The translations under genes were made by a program, and so were the position numbers. A DNA stretch of 64,000 nt, taken from NCBI GenBank assembly GCA_029931535.1, contig JAQPZY010001684.1:8649501-8713500 (forward strand). Direction: 5' to 3'. How positions within the stretch are numbered: position 1 is the stretch's first letter; every line of letters begins with the position of its first letter. Below are positions 44,870-57,551 of the stretch, in pieces. The stretch comes from Margaritifera margaritifera (lineage: Eukaryota > Mollusca > Bivalvia > Unionida > Margaritiferidae). The notes under the pieces were generated by a model that saw only the letters and a list, made by a program, of their open reading frames with translations, was not told the origin of the DNA and made no database searches.

Positions 44870-45962
44870 TACTAGTCATAGACCAGAAGAGCTTATGGGA
44901 TGGTCTATTGTCCGTCGTCTGTCTGTCATCTATCGTCTGACGTCCGTCCGTCCGTCAGCACAAATTTGTTATCGCTACTCCTCCTAAACTACTTGGAGGA
45001 TTGCCATGAAACTTTACATACACATTCTTCCCATGGTCTAGTTGGTCCTAGATGAAAATGCTGCTGCTCGCATATCCAATATGGCTGCTGCAATGGTCAT
45101 ATCAACATGGGGTTTTCACTAAAAGACTTCTTATGATGTCTACTTGGTCCTAAATGAAAATGGTGCCGTGTGAATTCAATATGGCCGCCACGACAGCCAT
45201 TTTGAAAATCTTTTTATCTCTATTCCTCCTGATTGGATGGTCATATCAACATGGGATTTTCACTGAAAGACTTCTTATGATGTCTACTTGATCCTAAATG
45301 CAAATGATGACGATCTGACGTCCGATGTGGCTGCCATGGCAGCCACATTAGAAATCTTGTTATCGCTACTACTCCAGAATGGATGGTCATATCAACACGG
45401 GGTTTTCACTAAAAGACTTCTTATAATGTTTAGTTGGTCTCAAATCAAAATGGTGCCGATATGATCAGTCCAATATGGCCACCATGGCAGCCATGTTAAA
45501 AATCTTGGTATGGCTACTCCTCCTAAATGGATGGTCAAATCAACATGGGATTTTCACTAAAAGACTTCTTATGGTGTCTAGTTGGTCCTATATCAAAATA
45601 GTGCCTATCTGATGTCCAATGTAACTACCATGACAGCCATCTTGAAAACCTTGTTATCGCTACTCCTGAATAGATGGTCATATTAACATGGTGTTTTAAC
45701 AACAAGACTTCTTATGTTGTGTAGTTGGTCCTAAATAAGAATGGTGCCGATCTGATGTCCAATAATGCTGCCACGGCAGCCATCTTGAAAATCTTGTTGT
45801 CGCAACTCCCTCCTGAACAGAAAGTCATATTGACATGAGGTTTTAACCAAAAGACTTCTTCTGATATCTAGTTGGTCATAAATGAAAATGTCCGGATCTG
45901 ATACCCAATATGGCCACCACAAAATCTCGTTTTCGTTACTCCTTCTGAACGGATGGTCATGC
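44870..45962. repeat. About 145-bp repeat array, six to seven copies
   Basis: ATCAACATGGGGTTTTCACT and variants recur at 45101, 45245, 45391, 45539, 45682 and 45829. Units also hold AAGACTTCTTATG, TTGGTCCTAAAT, ATGGCCGCCA and TTGTTATCGCTACTCCTCCT. The left edge (CAGAAGAGCTTATGGGATGG, with CCGTCCGTCCGTC) looks like a separate repeat head. Confidence 0.9.
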
Positions 45963-45989
45963 ACATACATACACACATACATGCACACA

Positions 45990-46641
45990 CTGATTAAGAT
46001 CCCTGGTCATAACTATCAAGTCACTTAGAACATAATTTTCCATGGCAACGTGACTTGCATTATGTTTGAAAAAAGTCTCATTATCCTGCTTAGTGTCATT
46101 GTCTTCTACACTTTGATGAAGTGTATCTGGGTTTACCTGGGCTTGCGAAGAGGAATGTGTTACATATTTAGGCACTATGTGGCTTGTGTCTGCCTGTGCG
46201 AGGTGAAGGTGTAAAGAAGTGGGGTCTTGCTTGGCTAGCACTACTTGAATTTTCATTATCTTGATTAGTGGCATTGTCTTCTACACTTTGATGAAGTGTA
46301 TCTAGGTCTACCAGGGCTTGGGGAGCGAACGGTGTTAAATATTTTGGCACTGTGTAGTTTGTGTCTACTTGAGCAAGTGATTTTTGTAATGAATTATGGA
46401 CTTGCTTTGCAGGTACTGCTGGGATTAGAGGTTATGGGTCAAGCTGAGGATGTCAGTGGTGACACAGTGCTGGTGTTAGATCTGTTGTTTATGTTTCCAC
46501 AGAGTTCAAGAAATCCATTATAAGTCCAAGTGGATTTACTTCCACATCGTTAATATCCTCTTTGGTGAATCCAGAAAACTCAAATAGACCGGATCCATTG
46601 AAAATTTTCTGAAATATTGACATTGTTAGATTTACCGCCAT
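45990..46641 (-). pseudogene. Unidentified decayed protein-coding sequence with internal 175-bp duplication
   Basis: On the minus strand an ATG at about 46641 starts a plausible protein beginning MAVNLTMSIFQKIF and continuing to GFTKEDINDVEVNPLGL, with a stop at about 46487. Downstream a 175-bp unit (repeat starts near 46080 and 46255 on the plus strand) appears twice, each encoding a LHQSVEDN-like phrase. Because 175 is not a multiple of three, the two copies are read in different frames (46350-46168 and 46274-45957). I do not recognise the family. It may be a dead retroposed or transposon gene. Confidence 0.35.
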
Positions 46642-46649
46642 TTTCTTTG

Positions 46650-48586
46650 TTTGCAGAACTCTGATAAGTATTTAAAAAAATAATACCAGTTTGTACAGCA
46701 TCTGTCACAATGAAATCAGTTCGTTACATCATCACCCTCATCAGCTTTCTCAAATAGATCCGATCATATGATTGCACCAAAGCACCTATGTATTGGAAAT
46801 TGTTTTGGATACTATGAATCAAGAATTTTCAGCTCAAACATTTGGTTTATTCACCTACAAATAAGTCATATTAATGCACTTGAATTTCTGTCTATACAAA
46901 GAGTTTCCAGGTAAAATTCAGTCAAAGTACTTTCCATTGTCCACAGTTGATAAAATGTCCGATCACTAAATGTTTGATGATTGTCATACAATTTATTGGA
47001 AGTAAGCGTGCCTAATATGTTCTCTTGTGATATCCGCTTAAGGTCCTTTATTCCAATCTTGAATAATTTGTATATGGCAGTAATTTGTGAGTCGAACGAT
47101 TTCAGAACAATGCAACTAGAAACAAATCTACATCGTACATAGTGTCTGCTGACACTTCATAGCTGGTTCATCTGAAATTATTCTTACCGTGCAACCGGTA
47201 ATGTTTCATGTTGTCTTGTTTTCGCTTATTTTTTAAGGTTTAAATGAAACCAAAAGAAACAACAACCCCCACCCCCACCCCCAAAAAAGCAAAACTTTAA
47301 AGCTGTAAAAATTGCCAAGTATACGGTGTTTGGGTCGTAGAACTGGTTGACATCATTGCACCGTGGGAGGTAGCACAACACAGATTTTCTTATGAAAAAG
47401 ACAAAATAAATCCCAAAACAAACTGATAAGTATACCATTATTATAATAATAAAAATATGTGGCAGTCCTAGACCGATATGCATGAAATTGCTAATATTCT
47501 TTTTTTAATTTCTCTCTTACACATGACATTTCTTTAACATGGGAGATCAGTAATTTACATCCTATAGCAGATATTTCCTGACGAAGACTCTGATTTTAAA
47601 TGCACTCTTTAGATGGCCGATGCCAAACTTTGAAGATTGGTGTGCATTTACCTGCAGAGACTCATATCCTGAATCAACAAAGACTTTCAGCAACTTTTTT
47701 ACATATAACTTTGAATAGAAACTGAATATGTGTCACCCATCTCGATTTTCCACAATCTTACACAGTACAAAACTACCTTTTCAGCCTCAGACTAAAGTAG
47801 CTTTTGAATTTCAGACTCAGTTTCGTATCTGCATCACGTTGCAGTATCCTGTTATGCAATGAACCCTTAATGGCCTAATTCAATTTCGACAACAGGGGCA
47901 ACAAAGATATATATCTGTTTTGATTTCCTACACATTTACATTGCATTCTAATGCGATGTAGCTTTTACGTTTAATAAATAATTTGACCGGGGTCAATTTA
48001 CGAAACTGGTGTGCGACCTTTAAAGATAGCTACTACCGCCAATGACTGTATTTGAAAGAATATTTCATAAATTCCTAAATTTCTGGCACGTTTTGAGAAC
48101 AACGATACCCCACAAGCTGTGGTAAAATGTTTTATTTCACAGTAATTTCTTAAAAAGTATCCCGTATTAGGGCAGTACTGGGACATACCACATATTTAGC
48201 ATCCGAGGCACTACTTCTTGATCTTGTCCTTTTATTGTTAAGACTAGAAGTATCCATTTAAATGGTGTCTACATGCATCGCCAAAAGCGATACAACTTAG
48301 TAAAAATGCACAATTAGCTGTTCATTTTTACTTCCCAGTGACCAAATCAATAAATAATCGTATGCATGATCAATAGCCCATGTTATATTCTTTACTTTTG
48401 AGAACCGACTATTGAAGCCGCTTTCAATAACAACAAGAATAAGTTTCCCATTTGCCTCAGTGACAGATTTATGACATTTTTTCTGTCATAAATTTTGTCT
48501 GAATCATTTTCTTGGGTGTAAAATGTTTCCCATCTTTTGAAACACAAACATATATTACACAGAATAGGAAAAGGCGGATGGATGTG
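46650..48586. other. No recognised feature
   Basis: Short open frames only. There is an ACCCCC-type run near 47266-47281. No splice-linked exons could be assembled. Confidence 0.4.
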
Positions 48587-48880
48587 CAAGGCCGGTTTAA
48601 CCACTAGGCAAAACAGGCGGTCGCCTAGGGTGGCAAAATATTTTTTTTTTTTTTTTTTGGGGGGGGGGGAGGGGCGGAAAAAAGTGAATGAATAAAAAAG
48701 AAAGAGACATAGTGTAAAATAGAAGATAATAAGCGTCTCAAAATAGACAGAAAAACAGATGCAGAAATTGCATTCATACTAATGCACAATATTCATTTTC
48801 GAAAGTTAATTGTGGAGAAGGGGGGGGGGCGCAAGGCTGAAGGTTCGCCTAGGGCGCCAAAAAACCTTGCGCCGGCCTTG
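48587..48880. mobile_element. hAT-like MITE (294 bp)
   Basis: The ends CAAGGCCGG and CCGGCCTTG are inverted. The inner phrases GTCGCCTAGGGTGGCAAA and TTCGCCTAGGGCGCCAAA are typical of hAT ends. The flanks TGGATGTG and TGTATCTG match at 6 of 8, a weak 8-bp duplication. Confidence 0.7.
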
Positions 48881-49218
48881 TGTATCTGTATTACATTAAG
48901 CTGGCTACATCACATCTGGAATATTCTGGGATACTGTCTAAAGAATGTATTTATTGTTATAATGTAAAGCAGACATTCACACGCTATGCTAGTAGCAATA
49001 TGCATACAATCCAGCATTTACCCTTACAAGCTAGTGTCCAGGTGCCTTCTCAGCGATTGTCATTTGAGGATATGATACCCCGCTTTATCATTAGTATTGA
49101 TCAATATTTATAGAGAGATTGGCAAGTTCTTAAATGTTTTATAGTAGCATATTTCTACATTTTTCAACAAGAATGAACTTGCTGCTCTATAATTCCTTAT
49201 TCATTGTTCTGTGTGTGA

Positions 49219-49220
<2 letters not shown>

Positions 49221-49282
<62 letters not shown>
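49221..49282. repeat. Compound (GT)n(GA)n microsatellite
   Basis: (GT)n to about 49262, then GA repeats to 49282. Confidence 0.95.
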
Positions 49283-49455
49283 TTTTGTCAAAACAAGGTC
49301 ACAAGTTATAAAATCGAGCTTCATGCATCCTGAACTATTCTCTTCGTGTAAGTTGCATTTATTTTTTCAAGCAGGAAGCAAAAGTTCATTGTTGTTTTCA
49401 AGATTAGGATAGCTTAGGCGAAATCGCTGTTTTAGCAACATTTAAAACCTAAATA

Positions 49456-50649
<1,194 letters not shown>

Positions 50650-51370
50650 AAAGAAATAGAGTCAAGATTCACAACGACAAAACAACGTGTGTTTAGCGCG
50701 CCATTGTGGTGGCTAGAGCTCAAGCAGAGAAAACAGATTTACCAGGATGCAAACGACTATTGAGGAACATTAGAGAATCACACAACCCCAAACAACGAAG
50801 AGAAGCAGAGACAATTTTGGAACAAGCAGGGATTTGTAAAGAAATCGTGTGCGGGCCTCATGAGATGCAGAAAATTCAAGAGGTGTTAGGCCCTCGCTAT
50901 ACTTTGAAAATACTTTCAGAGGTCATACGTGGATATCTGTTTCGAGGACCCAAATTTCCAGCTGGATAAAACATACACGTGTATCATAACCAAAATAATT
51001 TCGACGCTATTACCAATATCAAAGGATTTCTCAGATAAGGATACTATTGCGAAAATTGTGACAAAGGGTTCAACAATCGGGAGGAACATTTACATTGTGG
51101 AGAAAGATGTCGTCATTGCTTGGAGCCGAGTACTCGTGTTGCCAAGGGAAAATGAATAATTCAGTGTTCCACATGCGGAAGCAAATTTATGAGTCAAGCT
51201 TGTTGAGATCAACATAGAATGTAACAGTTCAAACATTAGAAAAGCGCTTATGAATTACTACCATTGGGTAAAAAAATGTCTTCATTTTAATTCGAGAGAC
51301 TCTCACCTTTGTCCAGGACAGAAACGATGTCATAAGTGTCATCACGTCGTCAACTTAGATCAGAAATACA
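50650..51370 (+). pseudogene. Maverick/Polinton-like type-B DNA polymerase N-terminal region, decayed
   Basis: Near 50690 the piece CLAR, then AIVVARAQAEK across one frame slip, resembles the N-terminal helix of protein-primed type-B polymerases of Mavericks. Codons from 50706 stay in one frame to about 51203, with only three intervening stops (50967, 51036 and 51153). They read IQEVLGPRYTLKILSE, then a YHN-x-FDAITNIKGFL segment and a cysteine-rich part (CENCDKGF, CRHC, CSTCGSKF). Near 51310-51340, CPGQKRCHKCHH appears in another frame. That order (helical part, aspartate-containing strand, tandem Cys motifs) fits the family. The polymerase palm is absent. The assignment is from memory of the family's appearance. 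Confidence 0.55.
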
Positions 51371-52225
51371 CAACTCAAATGTTTACATGGGCCAGAACTG
51401 ACCTTGATTGGTCCTAAGCGGGCCGCACTGCGAAAGTTTTGTGTCTATAATAAAAGCATAAATACACATACGACCCTTACGGTAGGCGAACAGAGCAGTG
51501 GGAGGTTTTGTACACATGGTACCATGGTACCAGAGTCATTATTCTGATACCTTTGACTTTCAACAAGAAATGCTCAACTATTATCGGTCTGATGTCGGCA
51601 TTCTACGACTTTCGTGCATAAAATTAGTACAGTTGTTTATCGAGCACAGTGGTATCGATCCTTGAAGAAAGTGTCTACCGTCACCAAAACGATGTTAGTT
51701 TTTGGTGAATTTTTAGAAACTATCAAAACATAGTTTGTTCTAGTGGTAGTTTAAAAAGAATTTCTTTTATCTATTAGCAATTACTACCAGCAGTTAGAAT
51801 TCATTACAATAGGTAGTTTATGTGGTGTACATTTGAAGTCATAAGCCAAATTTCATAAATAGCCATTCCTTTTGTATATACAACCAGTTGTTAAAGGTGC
51901 ATACATATCTGATGATGATAAGAACACAATGTTTAAACTTTAAATTTACAATATTACAAAATGCACAAATGCACATGCCAGAGTTCGTAATAATGTTTCA
52001 AATTATATAGGCTTTTAAATATTTTGATTCATCATATAATATCCACATTATTTTAACTTTATGTCTAGTCAAGGTAGAGCGAACACTATATATATATAAA
52101 GCATCAAAGTTAGTCACGTAAAGTAAATTTTATTCTTTATTGCGTCCACTCAAAGTGATGCCTATGTATATTCATTTCAATGCAAATACTAGTATCTTAA
52201 ACTTAACGTTTACTCTCCCCCAGTT
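51371..52225. other. No recognised feature
   Basis: AT-rich, with no further polymerase or other capsid/element genes seen. Confidence 0.4.
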
Positions 52226-52463
52226 GTGTACTGGCCACTGGGCATACCGGGACAAATTCCGGTGGTCCGCCGCAAAAAAATCCGTTTTTACCGGTGTTTT
52301 ACTGGTGTGAGCAAAACCCCGGGCCTGTCCCGGCAGACCGCCGCATCGGTGGGCCGGTGGGCCGTCAGAAAATATCCGTTTTTACCGGTGTTTTACTAGT
52401 GTGAGCAAAACCCCGGGCCTGTCCCGGCAGATAAGTCCAGGGCCGAGTTGCTTACCCAGTACA
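52226..52463. mobile_element. G/C-rich MITE-like repeat with 94-bp internal duplication
   Basis: The ends TGTACTGG and CCAGTACA are inverted. Inside, a block with TCCGTTTTTACCGGTGTTTT and GTGAGCAAAACCCCGGGCC occurs twice, 94 bp apart. The superfamily is not clear. Confidence 0.6.
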
Positions 52464-54869
52464 CTCCTGCTCTCCCCGTCGTTACATTGGCGAATAGCAG
52501 CCCTATTATCTTAAGGGTACAAGAGACAGTGTTTATGCACAAAAGTGATGCCGTATCAGCCTGCCTAAAATTAAAAAATCGTAAAATATAGAGTACATCA
52601 GTAAGGTAAAAAATGTCCATATTTTTGTATAGCTAATATAAATCAGAACATAAGAATATCATTCATTTGACCTGACAAGTCAATGGAAGCTCATAGAAAA
52701 AGAAGTTTATGCACTCCAGCCGCAAATTCATACATGCATTTTTCATGTCCGGGGGTAATTGTTGGCACAAAGTTATCATCACACTGCAAATGCAAGCCAT
52801 TTCCCTATATGATAATTTAATAAAAAGCACTGCATGCTAAACAGCTTGATCAAACCAAAATAGTTGCTGCTTAGGCCGTGTTTGATATTGTACTTTTCCT
52901 GAACCCAGCGTATCTACTGTGCTGGTGCCTAGCTCTGCTCCCTGGCCAACTATTGGTATTTCAGTGTCAAGATATTGTGCAGTAATCTATGGGAGGTGTA
53001 CATGCCTTCAATAATAAGACAAGTCCGAAGCACTAAATTCACAAATATATCCATATCTTTAATTATCAAACAATAATAGCTGAGAAGTCACATAATAACC
53101 TTAAATTAATAATTTTGACAGGGGCCAATATACTAAACTATCGCCTGTGGAATGTAATGCAGAAAAGGTCTGTGTGCATTGTACACACTTGATACACATG
53201 TATCTATGACCTGATTACAAGCTAGAACATCGCTAGTTGAGACTACATCTCGTATGTTTATGTTATACAACATTCTAGATACAGGCAGTTAAAATGACTC
53301 CGTTCCTACTTCTCATATCAGATTAATGTACAGCGTGAAACTCGCCAGTGTTAATGTTAATGCCTCACGACGGGCTTGTTATAAGTTACAAAACAAACAA
53401 AATAAAACGTCATTAGAAGCACGTATGGAATGCTGGGTATCGGAACTGTATCTGTCAAGAACAATAAGATAAAAAAGATGTCGGCTGTGAGCAGCATACC
53501 TTAACAGGCTTGCGTGGATATTTATATATAGCTCTAATAATATCATTAACGAAAAAAATCCTCGAAAAAAGAGCTAATAGGAACCGTGTTGTCAGGCCTT
53601 GTGAAACACACCATCGGAAGGCGGACTACCAGTCTTGTTGGAATAGACACCAGTGTACGAACAGGTAATGATTGAAAATTGGCCATTAAGCATAATTTAC
53701 TTTTTTTAAGTATGGGCTATTTAAGATATAAAGCATATTATGAAAAACAGATCCCAAACAATGGCATGTTCTACTGATTATTGGACCAGAGAAGTGTACA
53801 GCACAAGAAAAAATTAAAAACTATAACGGAAGTCACGTAATGTTCGCTGGAAGAATATGTACTTTATGACACTACTATTGACACGTTTGTCTACAACAAC
53901 AAGATTTTTCAAATCATTTACAAATATCATATAATTATATGTTATTGTGCTGATAGTGTCTCGCGTATGAGTGTACAACCAAAATCATCGGTAGCAAGAG
54001 TCGAACACTTTCTAATAACAACTTCAATTTCGCGGTGTACGACTGGTTGCTCTTTGTAGTGTACGAATGGTAGCAATTTTCGGTCATTAAGGACTTCTGT
54101 TCAAGACTTGTGTTTGGAGTTACAGGATTTAAAAACTTCATCCGAACGACGGGAAATGGCTTACATTGATGTAAGCTGAATTGCCATACGTATTTTGTTT
54201 AATACTTGTAACGCCAAATTTTCCGCGATCGTGACAACTGCTTAGCTGGGGCAAATATTGAAGTGCTTCCTATATGATTAAGAAAAGTAGATAATAATTA
54301 TTTTTAATGGAGTCGTGAGACACTTTTACTTCAGTGTAACCCTTATATGTGCCCAGGGTTCAAAATTTATGAAAAATCACGAGTCCTCAAATGGACACAA
54401 AACTTTTCGACAGCCGGTTTGCCATTTTGGGAAGCTTTGGCAAGCTAGAGCTAACCCCGCCCCCACCGATTCACGTGACAGTTTCATAGCGACCATCCTC
54501 GCACTCTGACATCCACTTCCGGTGGATATAGAGAATAATGTGACCCTGCCGCTCTTCTTAAACATTATTTTCTTTTGTGTGTTTTATCATTCAGTGTAAG
54601 ACATACCTTTGTACTAGAGCTTTCATTTTTTGGGTTGGGAAACGTATTTATTTTAATGACAATTACATTTTTCAACAAAAGGTTCCATATACAAATTATA
54701 CAGACTGTAAAGAACGGATTCTACAGTACACATACATTTGTAGATTTAGTGTATGTAAGCCATATATTGATTGTTGCAATTTTATTGGGTCTTCTATAAG
54801 TTAAAACGTTAACTGAAGCTATATGAATGCTTGTAAAATAATTGCTTGACAAACTACGAGGAAATCTTT
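52464..54869. other. Gene-poor stretch with two exon-like pieces of uncertain status
   Basis: About 53570-53670 is open and ends GTACGAACAG before GTAATG, a good donor. At 54157, ATGGCTTACATTGAT is followed by GTAAGC. Either might be a 5' exon of a gene further right, but no connecting frame can be proved. Elsewhere nothing is recognised. Confidence 0.3.
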
Positions 54870-55135
54870 GTCAGTTTGTCTGAATAAGACTGGTTGTCAG
54901 TTGGACTGATCAAGACCGGTTATCACTTGGACTGATCAAGACCAGTTGTCAGTTGGACCGATCAAGACCAGTTGTCAGATGGACTGATCAAGACCGGATG
55001 TCAGTTGGACTGATCAAGACCGGTTGTCAGTTGGACTGATCAAGACCGGATGTCAGTTGGACTGAACAAGACCGGATGTCAGTTGGACTGAACAAGACCG
55101 GATGTCAGTTGGACTGAACAAGACCGGTTGACATT
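54870..55135. repeat. 26-bp minisatellite, about ten copies
   Basis: The unit is TGTCAGTTGGACTGATCAAGACCGG(T/A) with A/C/T variants. The last units have GAACAAG in place of GATCAAG. Confidence 0.95.
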
Positions 55136-55514
55136 TGTTGGTTTTTCATCAGGTTTAGATTCAGATTCTCTATTTACATGTAATTTCATGCATATTAACT
55201 GCACGTGAGAGCTACGCCAATAGCTGAGGTATGCAATGTTATATGCTCAATGTTTAGCAATCCAAATGTCAAAATACGTGATTAGATCGGTTACAGCTTG
55301 TTTGACATGCGATTTTGTAATGTCGGCTATATTCAAACAACAAAGTGTCTATTTGAGCGCATTAAAAAAAAAAATTACATAGCGAACATACACAATTTTT
55401 CAGTTCAGATGTTTGTCAGAATACTCTGTAAGAACTTTGAACCTTTTCTTGCTGATACTCTTCCTTCATGTACCAGCACACATTTTGACTTTAGCTAACC
55501 GTGTGTGATCCCCT

Positions 55515-55640
55515 AGAGAAACATCAAGCAAGTAAGAAAAACGAAACAAGTGAGAAATATCAACCAACTGAGAAACATCAACAAGTGGGAAATCCAAGCA
55601 AGTGAGAAACACCAAGCGAGAAATAACAAGCAAGTGAAAA
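55515..55640. repeat. Degenerate repeat of about 20 bp
   Basis: AAGTGAGAAACATCAA-like units recur six to seven times with indels. Confidence 0.75.
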
Positions 55641-56681
55641 ATGTACAGGATAGTCGTATCAGCGGCCAAAACTTGCAGTTCACGTACTTATTAAATGTTA
55701 TGTAGTGTTTCACCCATGATCTCCTCACATACATAGAACATGTCAATTGTGGTCAAGGTTTGATTGTTTTCTTCTCCTTTTGCATAATTGCATATGATTA
55801 CCTACTTTCAAAATTATGAGATGCACAAGTAATTGTTCTAATGCGGATTTGGGACATTGACAGAACTAAAACAGGGTGCGCTGAGTGTATGTGTACTCTG
55901 GTATTTATACTAAAAACTTGGAAGGTGGCTTCAGTGATTTATTAGTATATAATGAAATAGTCACTAGAAAGTGCATGCTACTTGCTACACATGAAATGTG
56001 TCGTACAACCAGAATGAGAGCTTCATACTGACGTAACAAGACTGATGGAACAAAGTATTTTTTTTTATCCATTGTAAAATTGTATAAGGACCAATTTACC
56101 GCATTCAAAATTAAAAGAATTAGGTCTTCGACAAAGCGAATACACACCAGTAGAAACACTGTGTATACTTGTTGAAGAATTACTACTCTTGTTGTATCAA
56201 ACCCGCCTTCATTTTTGTCTTGACAATATTAAATCTTAAACAATTCTATTTATTTTTCTACAAATGTTTATGCTAGATTACTTGGGGTCGTACACTGGAG
56301 TCGATATCAACAAAATTGGTATCACACATTCTGAGAGTGTGCGTGATATATCATCAAAATCTCCGTCACGTGACAATTGAAGGTTCGTGCAATTTTGTCC
56401 TGTGTAGTAGTAAAATATATTGTAGATCAAATTGTAGGTATTTCCGAGAAGTAACAAAAGTTGTTGTTGATCATGATAACTTTAGCTCTACAGCAGCATT
56501 TACACAGATATTTATTTCATTTAAAATTTCAGCTTTGATGCTAAAGGCAAAGATATCCAGTAGACATGTTCCGTACAACGTAATTCGATTTACTACAAAG
56601 GAAATCATCATCTCCACAGCTTGTTACGAATAACTGAAAAACGAATTGTTTAAAAACTTCCTGGAATCCAAGCTGTGCATA
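55641..56681. other. Upstream region of the UNC93-like gene
   Basis: No clear core promoter is seen. The sequence is AT-rich, with no repeat family recognised. Confidence 0.35.
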
Positions 56682-57551
56682 ATGTGTCAAGAAACAAAAA
56701 TGGAGGATACAACAAAAGAGAAATGTTGCAGAGGAAATGAATTGTATGGTACAATCATGTTATCCCTCTCCTTCACGTTCATATTTACGGCCTATCTGGC
56801 AATTCAAAACCTTCAGAGTAGCCTGAACCAAGCGGAAGGACTTGGAATTATCTCACTTTCTTGTCTCTACGCCTTCATCATTGTGTCCGGTATCCTTGCA
56901 CCGGCGATCATACGTGTTATAGGTGAGAAATGGTCCCTTATTGCTTCTTTCATCTGCCATGTTATATACACAGCATCTAATTTTTATCCAACGTTCGCCA
57001 CTCTTATTCCTTCATCAGTTCTGTTGGGAATCACTGCCGGTCCGATGTGGACATCGCAGAGTTTGTATATAGCAAACAATGCGTATTCCTACGCGCAAAG
57101 AACCAATAAGGATCATCATGCCATTTTGAGTATTTACAATGGAATTTTCTTCTGCATGTACGAGACCACGCAGATTACGGGTAACATCATATCTTCTCTC
57201 GTTCTACATCAAGGGACTTATAATGAAACTTCTTCCTTTGAGGAGAATAAGTTGTGTGGAAAGGATGATTGTCCATTAGTTACGAATTCTACTCGAATTG
57301 TTGAACCAGAGAGACATATTGTATACACATTACTTGGTGTGTTTCTGGCATGTGACATCATAGGTCTACTCATTTCCGCGTTTCTTCTGCCACCCATAAA
57401 AAAATCAACGGACAATGGCAATCAAGTCAGTGTAAAGAAATCTTTAATTTCATGTGGCAAAGCCTTGGGCGACCTTGATCTGGTACTCCTGGTTCCACTA
57501 ATTATGTTCATGGCGATGGAACAGGCGATTTTATGGACAGATTTCACCAAG
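56682..57551 (+). CDS. UNC93A: UNC93A-like exon 1
   Basis: It has 290 codons ending WTDFTK before GTAAGG (phase 0). The open frame running on to 57884 is intron read-through and is not part of the protein. Confidence 0.9.

Noticed and set aside
50929..51159. 76-codon frame overlapping the polymerase relic
   Set aside because: It lies in a different frame from the Cys-rich motifs and has no recognisable features, so it is a shadow.
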